DNA from: DYEC01 sp034434695
GTDB lineage: Bacteria > Chloroflexota > Anaerolineae > Anaerolineales > Anaerolineaceae
Reading direction: 5' to 3'
Assembly (NCBI GenBank): GCA_034434695.1
Contig: DAOTYY010000022.1
Coordinates: forward strand, 1-47,357
Length of the DNA: 47,357 nucleotides
A program made the translations under genes and the position numbers. Under the pieces are notes generated by a model. It was not told the origin of the DNA. It did not search any database and saw only the letters and a program-made list of their open reading frames with translations. Within the stretch, counting starts at the first letter, position 1, and each line of letters starts with the position of its first letter. Shown in pieces: positions 25,235 to 33,646 of this stretch.

Positions 25235-25372
25235 AGTCTTAAAGTCAAAAGTCAGAAGGATGAAGGCGAAAAAAATTTGTAGGGCAAGATTTTATCTTGC
25301 CCAGCCCTGCCCGGAAAACCAAGCTGCTCTATCGCAGCGCAAGTTGCAAAATTGCGTCACAAAAAAATGAAC
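25235..25372 (-). repeat. Composite palindromic intergenic repeat, reverse orientation
   Basis: The stretch carries modules also seen at 31.0, 31.9, 32.1, 43.0, 43.8 and 46.1 kb: an AAAGTCAAAAGTC end, the palindrome GGGCAAGATTTTATCTTGCCC, and the complement of the module ATAGAGCAGCTTGGTTTTCC followed by GGGCA. It has no coding potential. Confidence 0.75.
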
Positions 25373-25391
25373 GCTTCAGAGAATTTTTTTG

Positions 25392-25506
25392 TATAATACA
25401 TTTATCAACCGTCAACGGATCACCCGCTGTCTGGATAGGGAAAGGCAGTCCATCCGCCGTACGCGCGGGCAATGGTCCAACAAAACCAAATAAGGATAAA
25501 GGAGCT
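25392..25506 (+). promoter_or_regulatory. Promoter -10 and possible structured leader of the ECF operon
   Basis: TATAAT is at 25392-25397, giving a leader of about 100 bases before ATG 25507. Within it GGAT (about 25417) can pair with ATCC (about 25459), and CCCGC (about 25423) can pair with GCGGG downstream, so competing folds are possible. It does not match a riboswitch class that I can recognise. The ribosome site AAAGGAG is immediately upstream of the ATG. Confidence 0.35.
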
Positions 25507-27225
25507 ATGGCAGCCGAACCGGCAGTCATCATCAAAGACCTGCATTACCGCTACCGCGGACAGAAAGAATACGCACTGCAGGGGATCAATCTGGAGGTTG
25601 CACGGGGGGAATTCCTGATGATCATGGGCCCCAGCGAAGCCGGCAAAAGCACGCTGGCAGCCACCATCAACGGCTTGATCCCGCATTTCCACAAGGGCAA
25701 ACTACAGGGGGAAGTGCTGGTGCTGGGGCGGGACACCAAACAATACACTGTCGCCCAGATGGCAGAATTGGTAGGAATGGTCTTTCAGGATTTTGAGGCG
25801 CAGTTGTTTTCTACCAACGTCGAGCTGGAAGTTGCCTTCGGACCGGAAAACTTCGGCGTCGAACGGGAAGAGATCAAGCGCCGCATAGACGAAAATCTTG
25901 CCTATGTCGGGCTGGAAGCCGTGCGCCGCCGCCCGCCTTCCACCCTCTCCGGCGGGCAGAAACAGAAGCTGGCAATCGCCTCGGTGCTGGCATTGCATCC
26001 GACAGTGCTGGTGATGGACGAACCCACCACCGACCTCGACCCGATCAGCAAGCTGGGCGTGTTCCAGATCACCGATCAGCTCTGCGAACGCGAAGACCTG
26101 ACCCTGATGGTGATCGAACATGACACCGAAGAGGCGCTCCACGCTGACCGTATCGCCCTCATCAAAGATGGAAAGCTGGTCAGCGTTGGCACAATGCGCG
26201 AGATTCTGGAGCAGGTGGACCTGCTCGAAGAACTGGGCATCATGCCGCTGGGCATCCCCAAATTCTTCAAGATGAGCGGCGCCAGGGAACTGCCGCTCAC
26301 CATCGAAGAAGGTTTGCAGAGCTTCCAGCGCCTGGGACTGCGCATCTCTCAGGAAAAATTTGACCGCATCGTGGCAGAAGAAAACCAGCGCATCGCCAGC
26401 CATACCCAGCCGCTGATCCAGTGCATCAACCTGGAACATACCTACCCCAACGGCGTCAAAGCGCTGGACGGAGTCAGCCTGCAAATCAACCAGGGCGAGA
26501 TGGTTGCCATCATCGGACAAAACGGCAGCGGCAAGACCACGCTGGTCAAACACTTCAACGGTTTGCTGATGCCCACCGGCGGTGAAATTCTGGTCAACGG
26601 CATCCCCACCCGCCAGCAGGGCGTCTTCAAACTCGGGCAGAAAGTGGGTTATGTCTTTCAGAACCCGGATCATCAAATCTTCTCCGAAACCATCTTTGAT
26701 GAGGCCGCCTTCAACCCGCGCCTGCGCAAACTGCCCGAAGAGGAAATCAAACAGCGCGTTCACGAAGCGCTGGAAGCGGTTGGACTGGCAGGCTGTGAGC
26801 AGGACGACCCCTTCACCATGACCAAGAGCGGACGCCAGCGCGTGGCGGTGGCTTCGGTGCTGGCGGCTCAGCCGGAAGTGCTCATCCTCGATGAACCCAC
26901 CACCGGGCTGGATTACGCCGAACAGCGCAGTATGATGGAGATGGTCAAACGGCTGAACGAACAGGGCAGTACGATCATCTTTGTCACCCATCACATGTGG
27001 GTGGTGGCGGAATACGCCCAGCGCGTCTTTGTCTTCAAAGACGGCAAACTCATCCTGCAAGGCTCAACCCGCCAGGTGTTCTCGCACGGCGATGAACTGC
27101 GCGAGGCTTTCCTGCGCCCGCCGCAGTTCGTCGAATTCACCAGCCGTCTGGGCAAAACCATCCTCACCCCGCAGGAATTGATCAACTGTCTGGATGCAAC
27201 GGAGCAGGGAAAGCATGGAATCTGA
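25507..27225 (+). CDS. ECF transporter ATPase, two fused ATP-binding domains (EcfA1-EcfA2)
   Basis: This 572-residue protein joins the two ATPases of an energy-coupling-factor vitamin/nucleoside importer. Domain 1 has Walker A GPSEAGKS (41-48), the Q-loop VFQDFEAQLFS, the signature LSGGQKQK, Walker B VLVMDEPTTDLDP and the switch histidine in VIEHD. Domain 2 has Walker A GQNGSGKT, Walker B VLILDEPTTGLD and THH, but its signature is MTKSGRQR (438-445) instead of LSGGQ. One of the two ATP sites is therefore probably degenerate. ATG 25507 follows AAAGGAG; the frame upstream crosses a repeat and is not coding. EcfT overlaps its end by 11 bases. Confidence 0.93.
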   Translation: MAAEPAVIIKDLHYRYRGQKEYALQGINLEVARGEFLMIMGPSEAGKSTLAATINGLIPHFHKGKLQGEVLVLGRDTKQYTVAQMAELVGMVFQDFEAQLFSTNVELEVAFGPENFGVEREEIKRRIDENLAYVGLEAVRRRPPSTLSGGQKQKLAIASVLALHPTVLVMDEPTTDLDPISKLGVFQITDQLCEREDLTLMVIEHDTEEALHADRIALIKDGKLVSVGTMREILEQVDLLEELGIMPLGIPKFFKMSGARELPLTIEEGLQSFQRLGLRISQEKFDRIVAEENQRIASHTQPLIQCINLEHTYPNGVKALDGVSLQINQGEMVAIIGQNGSGKTTLVKHFNGLLMPTGGEILVNGIPTRQQGVFKLGQKVGYVFQNPDHQIFSETIFDEAAFNPRLRKLPEEEIKQRVHEALEAVGLAGCEQDDPFTMTKSGRQRVAVASVLAAQPEVLILDEPTTGLDYAEQRSMMEMVKRLNEQGSTIIFVTHHMWVVAEYAQRVFVFKDGKLILQGSTRQVFSHGDELREAFLRPPQFVEFTSRLGKTILTPQELINCLDATEQGKHGI

Positions 27226-27997
27226 AGTCTATCTGGACCGCAATACCTTTATGCACCGCCTCGACGCGCGCACCAAGATCATCATCTTCCTGCTGATCTT
27301 TGTAGCGGTGCTGTTGTTCGATGACCCGCTGTGGATGCTGCCGGTGACCTTTCTGGTGATCGTTCAACTGCTGAATTCCGGCGCGCTGATCAACATGCGC
27401 CGCATCCGCTATGTGCTCATCGTGCTGACCATTTCCAGCCTGCTTTTGTGGAACCTGTTTTCGCAGGGCAGCACCCCGTTGTTCTGGTTCATCGAGGTGG
27501 AGTCGCTTAAATTCAGCATCGCCCGCACCCTGCTGATTCTGCTGATGATTTCGGACGGCATGATCCTGATCAGCACCACCCGCAACGAGGAACTGGTGCT
27601 GGGGTTAATTCGCTTAGGACTGCCTTACCGGGTCGGCTTTGCCATTTCCACCTCGCTGCGATTGGTGCCGACCATCGTCGCCAGCCTGCAAACCATCAGT
27701 CAGGCACAGCGCAGCCGCGGGCTGGACCTGGACAGCGGCAACCTGCTTGAACGCATCCGCAAATTCGTCCCTCTGCTCATTCCGGTCTTCATCTCGACTA
27801 TCCGCAGTACCAATATCTTCGGCATGGCGCTGGAATCCAAAGGGTTCGGCGCGCGCGAAGACCGCACCTTTTATCTGGAATTGAAAATGAGACCAGCCGA
27901 TTACGCCGTGCTGACCTTTGCTATTCTGTTCGTCATCGCCTCTCTGCTGGCGTATGCCTTTGGCTACGGCAGGCTGAGCGGCTTTACCCGTTTTTAG
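27215..27997 (+). CDS. ECF transporter transmembrane component EcfT (CbiQ family)
   Basis: This 260-residue membrane protein is the coupling subunit of an ECF importer. It begins with the characteristic MHRLDARTKII segment, has about five hydrophobic segments, and carries the AQRSRGLDLDSG coupling helix (the A-R-G motif that docks to the ATPases) and a second one in MALESKGFGAR. The start at 27215 overlaps the ATPase gene by 11 bases. The S component lies 2 kb downstream behind two enzymes, so all are probably one functional unit. Confidence 0.92.
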   Translation: MESEVYLDRNTFMHRLDARTKIIIFLLIFVAVLLFDDPLWMLPVTFLVIVQLLNSGALINMRRIRYVLIVLTISSLLLWNLFSQGSTPLFWFIEVESLKFSIARTLLILLMISDGMILISTTRNEELVLGLIRLGLPYRVGFAISTSLRLVPTIVASLQTISQAQRSRGLDLDSGNLLERIRKFVPLLIPVFISTIRSTNIFGMALESKGFGAREDRTFYLELKMRPADYAVLTFAILFVIASLLAYAFGYGRLSGFTRF

Positions 27998-28007
27998 GAA
28001 GAAAAAA

Positions 28008-29045
28008 ATGTCCGCAAAAGAAATCAACGAGATGCTGCCCTTCCTCCTGCGCCGCGAGAACGTCGCCCGCTACGAGGACGGCAAAGTGTGGGTTTGTGAC
28101 CGGCGCAAGTATCCATTTGAAAGGGTTTTCGTCTGTTGTGAGACGGTGGAAGAAGTGGCGCGGGCAATCGAAGACATGGTCACGCAAGGCGGCGGACCGC
28201 CCAACGCCGCCCTGTATGCGATGGTCATGGCGGCGCGGCAGTCGGCAGAAAAACCCGCCGCCGAACAGCGGGCTTTTCTGGAAGCGGCGCGCGCCCGTTT
28301 GGTGCGCACCCGCCCCACCAACACCGCACTGGCGCGGCGGCTGGAAGCTGCCATGCAGGTCATTGACCAGACTCTGCAAGCCGGCGGCAATGTGGAACAG
28401 AGCCTGCTGGAATGGATTGAGAAATTCCGCGACAAAATCTATGAAGATTACGCCTTCAGCGCCCAGCTCGGCGCCAGCCTGATAGACGACGGCGACGGCA
28501 TCCTGACCATGTGCTTTGCCGAGACGGCGTTCATCCTCTCGCTGGCGTTCGCCCAGCGGCAGGGCAAGCGCATCCACGTCTTTACCCCCGAAACCCGCCC
28601 CTATCTGCAGGGCGCACGTCTGACCGCCCCCTGCATCCACGAGCTGGGCATCCCGGTGCAGATCATCGGCGATAATATGCCCGCCTATGTCATGTCGCAG
28701 GGCAAGGTGCAGAAATACTTCACCGCCGCCGACCTGGTCACGCTGGACGGGCACGTGGTCAACAAGGCAGGCACATTCCAGAACGCCGTCACCGCCCATT
28801 ATCACGGCATCCCCTTTTTCGTGTTCTCGTGGGGACCGGATAAACACAAGCCCAACCGCGCTTCCATTGAAATTGAAGAACGCGACCCGCTGGAGATGAA
28901 AACCTGCCGCGGCGTGCCCACCACCGACCCGGCGATTGACGCCTACTATCCGGCGTTTGACATCACCCCGCCGCATCTGGTCTCCGCGGTCATCACCAGC
29001 AAGGGCATCCTCAGCCCCTATGACCTGAAGCGGTACTTTGGGTAA
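28008..29045 (+). CDS. Methylthioribose-1-phosphate isomerase-like protein (MtnA/eIF2B-alpha family)
   Basis: This 345-residue protein has the eIF2B-alpha/MtnA/R15P-isomerase fold. MtnA converts 5-methylthioribose 1-phosphate to the ribulose form. The likely catalytic cysteine is C169 in LTMCFAE and the aspartate D242 in AADLVTLDGHVVNKAGT. The substrate segment TPETRPYLQGARLTA (193-207) is conserved, as is the N-terminal RR/GGGPPNAALY loop region. Around D242 it differs from canonical MtnA (GAD-R), so a related sugar-phosphate isomerase is possible. It begins ten bases after EcfT and precedes a nucleoside phosphorylase that would produce its substrate. Confidence 0.8.
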   Translation: MSAKEINEMLPFLLRRENVARYEDGKVWVCDRRKYPFERVFVCCETVEEVARAIEDMVTQGGGPPNAALYAMVMAARQSAEKPAAEQRAFLEAARARLVRTRPTNTALARRLEAAMQVIDQTLQAGGNVEQSLLEWIEKFRDKIYEDYAFSAQLGASLIDDGDGILTMCFAETAFILSLAFAQRQGKRIHVFTPETRPYLQGARLTAPCIHELGIPVQIIGDNMPAYVMSQGKVQKYFTAADLVTLDGHVVNKAGTFQNAVTAHYHGIPFFVFSWGPDKHKPNRASIEIEERDPLEMKTCRGVPTTDPAIDAYYPAFDITPPHLVSAVITSKGILSPYDLKRYFG

Positions 29046-29046
29046 G

Positions 29047-29074
29047 TTGCAAATGACTTGAAAAACGATATAAT
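29047..29074 (+). promoter_or_regulatory. Promoter candidate before the phosphorylase gene
   Basis: TTGCAA (29047-29052) and TATAAT (29069-29074) are spaced by 16 bases, 22 bases before the ATG at 29097. It starts two bases after the isomerase stop, so the phosphorylase and the S component may be transcribed separately as well as from the upstream ECF promoter. Confidence 0.55.
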
Positions 29075-29096
29075 GGATTCAGGCAGGAGGTTGCTG

Positions 29097-29873
29097 ATGA
29101 AATCTGCCATCATCGCTGGCACCGGCATCTACGACATCCCTGGTTTTGAATTTGAACGCAGGGTGATCACCACCCCTTACGGCGAGGCGCTGGTCAATAT
29201 CGGCAAAGGAGCGGGCGGCGAAATCATCTTTCTGGCGCGGCATGGGCTGGAACACACCACCCCGCCGCACCGCATCAATTACCGCGCCAACCTGAAAGCC
29301 CTGCAAATGCTGGGCGTTCAGCGCATCCTGGCGACCAACGCCGTCGGTTCGATCAACCGCGCCATCCCTCCCGGCGCGCTGGCGTTGCTGACCGACTTTC
29401 TCGATTTCACCACCGACCGCGAAAAGAGCTACTTCGACGGCGGCAAGTCCGGGCTGGTGCATATCAGCATGGATCGCCCCTACTGTCCGGCGCTGAATAA
29501 GAAACTGCTCGAGCTGGCAGCCCAGTTCGGGCTGGAGATTTACCCGAATGCCACCTATGTCGCCACCAACGGACCGCGTTTTGAAACCCCGGCGGAAATC
29601 CGCGCCTACGGCATGCTTGGCGGCGATGTGGTCGGTATGACCGGCGTGCCGGAGGTGGTGCTGGCGCGCGAGCTGAAGATGCACTACGCCGCCATCGCCT
29701 ATTCGATCAACTGGGCTTGCGGCATTGAAGAGAAAATCACCTTTGTCAGCCATACCATGGCGGATACTACCGCCAGGATGTTGGCACTGATGGTGCGCAC
29801 CTTGCAGGAGCCTTTCGAGCTGGACTGCTCCTGCGAAGAGGCTCTGCTGGTGATGCACCCGCCGGAGGAATGA
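29097..29873 (+). CDS. 5'-methylthioadenosine/methylthioinosine phosphorylase family (PNP type)
   Basis: This 258-residue protein is a trimeric-PNP/MTAP-type nucleoside phosphorylase. It would split a 5'-methylthio-purine nucleoside with phosphate into base and 5-methylthioribose 1-phosphate. Phosphate and ribose residues are visible in AGTGIYD (7-13), RHG (48-50), ATNAVGS (79-85) and NGPRFETPAE (158-167). The base-specificity loop reads SINWACG with N205, where human MTAP has the aspartate-bearing MATDYD. As known for the family, Asn here favours 6-oxopurines, so methylthioinosine or inosine is more likely than methylthioadenosine. ATG 29097 follows GGAGG. Confidence 0.85.
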   Translation: MKSAIIAGTGIYDIPGFEFERRVITTPYGEALVNIGKGAGGEIIFLARHGLEHTTPPHRINYRANLKALQMLGVQRILATNAVGSINRAIPPGALALLTDFLDFTTDREKSYFDGGKSGLVHISMDRPYCPALNKKLLELAAQFGLEIYPNATYVATNGPRFETPAEIRAYGMLGGDVVGMTGVPEVVLARELKMHYAAIAYSINWACGIEEKITFVSHTMADTTARMLALMVRTLQEPFELDCSCEEALLVMHPPEE

Positions 29874-30001
29874 GACCTTCTTTATCGCATTTCTTTCAAC
29901 TTGTTCAAGGAGGTGCTTATCGAAGGAAACGAAAACGGCTGTTCCCCACCAACCATTTTCATCTATCGTATCTTCATTTTTCTAGGGAAAGGAGTGAGAC
30001 C

Positions 30002-30835
30002 ATGAAAGAAGTAATTTCGATGTGGAAGAATACCCGCATGATCATCCTTGTTGCGCTTTCAGCCGCCATTTATGCAGCGTTCCTGATCGCCTTCAAGGGC
30101 GGTATTGTCATCGTCCCCGGCATTACCGAAGTCCGTCCAGCCAATGTTTTCCCGCCTATTTTCGGGCTGATGTTCGGTCCTGCCGGCGCCTGGGGGGCTG
30201 CCATCGGCAACTTCATCGGCGACCTGTTTGGTGGAACGCTGGGCATCGGTTCCATCTTCGGCTTCTTTGGCAACTTCCTGCTGGGCTTCATCCCCTATAA
30301 AATGTGGGGGGCAACCTTTGGGCTGGTGACCAAAGAGACCATGGCGCAAACCCCCAACACAGCAAAGAAGATTTTAGCCTTCGAGCTGATCTCACTGGTT
30401 TCCTCAGCCGCCTGCGCTATTGTCATCTCATGGTATCTTGATCTGGCAAAAATCGTACCTTTCGCTTTCCTCTCCATCACCATCACCATTAACAACTTCG
30501 CTGCCGCCTTCATCCTCGGTCCCATCCTGCTCGTTCTGCTTTACCCGCGCGTCAAGCGCTGGGGGTTGATCTGGACCGACATCATGAAGCCGGAGGATGT
30601 CGCCAAGGGCTTTGCCAAAACACTTGGCTCGATCCTGATGATCGTCGGCTCGCTGGGCGGGTTGATCGTCGGCTTGCTGGTGGCGGTCGGCGCCGCCGGT
30701 CAGACGATTTACGGCTTCACCGGCACACAGGGCAGCGCGGCAGTGTGGATCGCTGTTCTGCCGTTCCTCATCCTGATCGTGATCGCCAGCTTCATGCTCT
30801 CTGGACGCGAGCAGTTTGTGGAAGAGGAGGAATAG
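30002..30835 (+). CDS. ECF transporter substrate-binding (S) component, enlarged
   Basis: This 277-residue membrane protein is an ECF S component. The first membrane span (IILVALSAAIYAAFLIAF) and GITEVRPANVFPPIFGLMFGP followed by NFIGDLFGGTLG match the alanine-rich coupling surface and substrate loop of the family. About eight hydrophobic segments are seen, two more than the usual six; the additional pair is at the C-terminus (about 205-270). ATG 30002 follows AAAGGAG, with a 128-base gap to the phosphorylase stop. Neighbouring enzymes suggest a purine or methylthio-nucleoside as cargo; the sequence alone does not identify it. Confidence 0.88.
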   Translation: MKEVISMWKNTRMIILVALSAAIYAAFLIAFKGGIVIVPGITEVRPANVFPPIFGLMFGPAGAWGAAIGNFIGDLFGGTLGIGSIFGFFGNFLLGFIPYKMWGATFGLVTKETMAQTPNTAKKILAFELISLVSSAACAIVISWYLDLAKIVPFAFLSITITINNFAAAFILGPILLVLLYPRVKRWGLIWTDIMKPEDVAKGFAKTLGSILMIVGSLGGLIVGLLVAVGAAGQTIYGFTGTQGSAAVWIAVLPFLILIVIASFMLSGREQFVEEEE

Positions 30836-30864
30836 CGCCTCTTTCTGCGCGGTATCTGTCGCTG

Positions 30865-30897
30865 GGGCTGTCCGGAAAAACACCGGGCAGCCCTTTT
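30865..30897 (+). terminator. Intrinsic terminator of the ECF operon
   Basis: An 11-base-pair stem (GGGCTGTCCGG with CCGGGCAGCCC, one G-U pair) with loop AAAAACA is followed by TTTTC. It begins 29 bases after the S-component stop. Confidence 0.88.
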
Positions 30898-30943
30898 CGG
30901 TTGAAAGCTGAAAACTCGTTCTACAAAGCTGCAGCGCAGGGCG

Positions 30944-31110
30944 GGTTTGACCCTCACCCCCAGCCCCTCTCCCATAGGAGGGAGAGGGGGAAATGCGGCG
31001 CAAGGTTGGAACTTGCGCAGCGATAGAGCAGCTCGGCTTTCCGGGCAAGGCGGGCGGCGAAAGTCAAAAGGCGGAAAGTTTTTCTTCCGCCCTCTGACTT
31101 TAGGAGTCTT
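30944..31110 (+). repeat. Composite palindromic intergenic repeat
   Basis: It contains the block CCCTCACCCCCAGCCCC followed by CCCCTCTCCC-ATAGGA-GGGAGAGGGG (10-bp stem), the palindrome around GCGCAAGGTTGGAACTTGCGC, and the AGCGATAGAGCAGCTCGG module with a CGGAAAG/CTTTCCG end. Related copies occur at 31.8-32.2 and 46.0-46.2 kb. Confidence 0.8.
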
Positions 31111-31183
31111 GCCCTGCAAATTTTCTCCCGCCTTTCCTCCTATTGTCTGCGCTTACAGGGCGAGTTATAATCATTTAAGACTT

Positions 31184-31384
31184 ATGGAAAAAACTGCTTC
31201 GGGCATTGACAGAGTTTATACCAAAACCACGCTGCGCGAACGAAAAAGCGACTTCACCTACTGGCAAACCCAGCCCTACGCCGCACGGCTGGCAGCGCTG
31301 GAGGAAATCCGCTGCGAGTATCACCGCTGGAGATACGGTGCTGAACCAGGATTTCAAAGAGTTTATACAATCCTTAAACGATAA
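31184..31384 (+). CDS. Small partner protein of a minimal nucleotidyltransferase
   Basis: This 66-residue protein reads ERKSDFTYWQTQPYAARLAA near the centre, then EEIRCEYHRW and a basic tail. I associate short proteins with a YW...P..RL.A.E..R..Y pattern with genes that immediately precede nucleotidyltransferases of this type. TATAAT (31166-31171) is a candidate -10. It overlaps the next gene by 47 bases in another frame, so the two are expressed together. The pair has the look of a toxin-antitoxin (MNT/HEPN-like) module, but its function has not been established here. Confidence 0.6.
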   Translation: MEKTASGIDRVYTKTTLRERKSDFTYWQTQPYAARLAALEEIRCEYHRWRYGAEPGFQRVYTILKR

Positions 31385-31775
31385 CCGGGTGCGCTATCTG
31401 GTCATCGGGGGGTACGCAGTTGCGCTGCACGGCTACCCGCGTTATACCAAAGATATAGACATCTGGATCGAGATGACCCCTGAAAACGCTGCCCGCGTGG
31501 TCAACGCGCTGGAGCAGTTCGGTTTTGCCTCGCTCCACCTGCGGGCGGAGGATTTTCTGCTGCCCGATCAGGTCATCCAGTTGGGGTATCCCCCGGTGCG
31601 GATTGACCTGATCACCACTGCGCCCGGTGTGGATTTTGAAACCTGTTATGCCTCGCGGGTGGAAGTGATCATTGATGATGTCAAGGTCAACTTCATTGAC
31701 CTGGAAAACCTGAAGAAAAACAAACAAGCCTCCGCCCGCCTGCAAGACCTCGCCGATTTGGAAAACCTGCAATAA
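31338..31775 (+). CDS. Minimal nucleotidyltransferase (DUF6036/AbiEii-like)
   Basis: This 145-residue protein begins with GTG at 31338. It has the nucleotidyltransferase core LVIGGYAVALHGYPRYTKDIDIWIE, with the GG-x-A start and the D-x-D metal pair (DIDIWI), then a third acidic strand in RIDLITT. Such single-domain enzymes occur in toxin-antitoxin and phage-defence pairs. A longer frame starting at 31206 lies inside the small partner gene and is not homologous. It is followed by 500 bases of palindromic repeats. Confidence 0.8.
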   Translation: MLNQDFKEFIQSLNDNRVRYLVIGGYAVALHGYPRYTKDIDIWIEMTPENAARVVNALEQFGFASLHLRAEDFLLPDQVIQLGYPPVRIDLITTAPGVDFETCYASRVEVIIDDVKVNFIDLENLKKNKQASARLQDLADLENLQ

Positions 31776-31785
31776 ACAGGCAAAG

Positions 31786-32180
31786 CGGGGCAAGATAAAA
31801 TCTTGTCCTACAGGTTTTTGCAGCGCAGGGCAGGTTTGACCCTCACCCCCAGCCCCTCTCCCATTAGGAGGGAGAGGGGGAAATGCTGCGCAAGTTTGTA
31901 ACTTGCGCATCCGCGGTGCGGCTTGAGTTTCCGGGCAAGGCGGGGCAAGTTGAAAACTTGCCCTACAAAGCTGTAGCGCAGGGCAGGTTTGACCCTCACC
32001 CCCAGCCCCTCTCCCATAGGAGGGAGAGGGGGAAATGCTGCGCAAGTTTGTAACTTGCGCAGCGATAGAGCAGCTTGGTTTTCCGGGCAAGGCGGGCGGC
32101 GAAAGGCAGAAGGCGAAAGTCAAAAGGCGGAAAGTTTTTCTTCCGCCTTCTGACTTTAGGAGTCTTGCCCTACAAATGAC
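31786..32180 (+). repeat. Two tandem copies of the composite palindromic repeat
   Basis: The gap between the nucleotidyltransferase and the amidohydrolase holds two copies in direct order (about 31810-31960 and 31975-32180). Each has the CCCTCACCCCCAGCCCC block, the CCCCTCTCCC/GGGAGAGGGG stem and the palindrome GCGCAAGTT-TGT-AACTTGCGC. Between them lies a GGGCAAGTT/AACTTGCCC palindrome. No coding sequence is seen. Confidence 0.85.
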
Positions 32181-32276
32181 CTGCAAATTCTTTCGCTTTC
32201 ATCCTTTCTCCCGCTGTGCGCAAAACCCATTTTTGCGCTACAATTTCACTAAACACACCTGAGGAGGAAAGCCCCG

Positions 32277-33623
32277 ATGACACAACCCGAAAAAGTGGAC
32301 CTGCTGCTCAAAGGCGGCACGCTGGTCACGATGGACAGCCAGCGCCGCATGATCGAAAACGGCGCCCTCGCCGTGCGGGACAACAAAATCTTCATGGTCG
32401 GCAGCGCCAAAGAGGTGCTGCCCAAAGTGGAAGCCCAAAAGACGCTGGATGTCTCCGGTCAGGTAGTCACGCCGGGCTTCATTAATGCGCATGGACACTG
32501 GGCAATGACCCTCTTCCGCGGCATGGTGGATGACCGCCCGCTGGAAGCCTGGCTGAGCCGCGTCTGGAAGATGGAGCTGGCATTCACCTCGCCGAAAAAT
32601 GTGGTCGCCGGCGCGCAGTTAGCCATGGCGGAGATGATCCGCAGCGGCACCACCTGCGCCGCCGATATGTACTGGCAATTCCGCCACTCCACCGAAGCCG
32701 CCCTTCAGGCAAACTTCCGTCTGGTCAACGGACCCACCTTTGCCGAAATCAAAGGCTTTGGCAGCCGCCCGCTCAGCACGCCAAAGAACGCCCATGAATT
32801 CATCAACCGCTACAAGGATGAGCCGCTGGTGGTGCTTTGCGTTCAGGTACATGCCGCCTACACCGCCAGCCTGCACCTGATGGAAGAAGCCCGCCGCATC
32901 GCCGAGGAAAGCGGTGCGGTGTTCATCACCCATGCCTCCGAATCGCGCGCCGAAGTGGAAAACGTGCGCAAGATGTACGGCAAAACGCCCATTGAAGTTC
33001 TGCAATCGGTCGGACTGCTGGGCGGGCACACGCTGCTGGCGCACTGCGTCCATCTCAGCGATGAGGAAATCCAGCTTCTGGCAGAGACGAAAACCTCCGT
33101 CGCCCACTGCCCATCCTCCAACCTCAAGCTGTCCTCCGGCATTGCGCGGGTGGCGGAGATGCTCAAAGCCGGCGTCAACGTCGCTTTGGGGACGGATGGA
33201 CCCGCCAGCAACAACGATTTGGACATGCTCCACGAGGCGCAGCTCGCCGCCCTGGTGCAAAAAGGCGTCAGCGGCGACCCCACCGTCCTGCCCGCCGAAG
33301 AAGTCTTCGCCATGATGACCATCAACGGCGCCAGAGCTATCGGAGCGGCGGAGCGGCTCGGTTCGCTGGAAGCGGGCAAGCTGGCGGACATCACCGTGCT
33401 GGACTTCAACGCGGCGCACCTGACCCCCTGCTACGACATCTACTCGCACCTGATTTACGCCGCCCGCGCTTCGGATGTGCGGCACGTGATCATCAACGGC
33501 AAACTGGTCATGGAAGACCGCAATCTGCTCACGCTGGATGAAGAAGTTGTCCAGCAGCAGGTGCGGCAGATTGCAAAGGGAATCAAGCGTTCGCTGAACA
33601 TTCTGGGCATGTCAACGCGGTGA
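32277..33623 (+). CDS. mtaD: Amidohydrolase, 5-methylthioadenosine/S-adenosylhomocysteine deaminase-like
   Basis: This 448-residue metal-dependent deaminase belongs to the MtaD/SsnA/AtzA branch of the amidohydrolases. Metal ligands are H72 and H74 in GFINAHGHWAM, a histidine in HAAYTA, the FITHASES segment, and the aspartate in LGTDGPASNNDLDM. MtaD converts methylthioadenosine to methylthioinosine and SAH to S-inosylhomocysteine, with ammonia release. ATG 32277 follows GAGGAGGAAA, and TACAAT (about 32238-32243) is a possible -10. Together with the phosphorylase and MtnA-like protein it would form an MTA salvage route through methylthioinosine. Guanine or chloro-triazine deamination are less likely alternatives. 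Confidence 0.85.
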   Translation: MTQPEKVDLLLKGGTLVTMDSQRRMIENGALAVRDNKIFMVGSAKEVLPKVEAQKTLDVSGQVVTPGFINAHGHWAMTLFRGMVDDRPLEAWLSRVWKMELAFTSPKNVVAGAQLAMAEMIRSGTTCAADMYWQFRHSTEAALQANFRLVNGPTFAEIKGFGSRPLSTPKNAHEFINRYKDEPLVVLCVQVHAAYTASLHLMEEARRIAEESGAVFITHASESRAEVENVRKMYGKTPIEVLQSVGLLGGHTLLAHCVHLSDEEIQLLAETKTSVAHCPSSNLKLSSGIARVAEMLKAGVNVALGTDGPASNNDLDMLHEAQLAALVQKGVSGDPTVLPAEEVFAMMTINGARAIGAAERLGSLEAGKLADITVLDFNAAHLTPCYDIYSHLIYAARASDVRHVIINGKLVMEDRNLLTLDEEVVQQQVRQIAKGIKRSLNILGMSTR

Positions 33624-33646
33624 CTTGCCGCGCAGGAGAGAGCACG

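Noticed and set aside
25702..27060. 452-codon minus-strand frame opposite the ECF ATPase
   Set aside because: Shadow of the ATPase gene with no ribosome site or recognised motif.
29874..30001. Riboswitch or small gene before the S component
   Set aside because: The AAGGAGGTG at about 29908 resembles a ribosome site, but no start codon and no recognised aptamer follow it.
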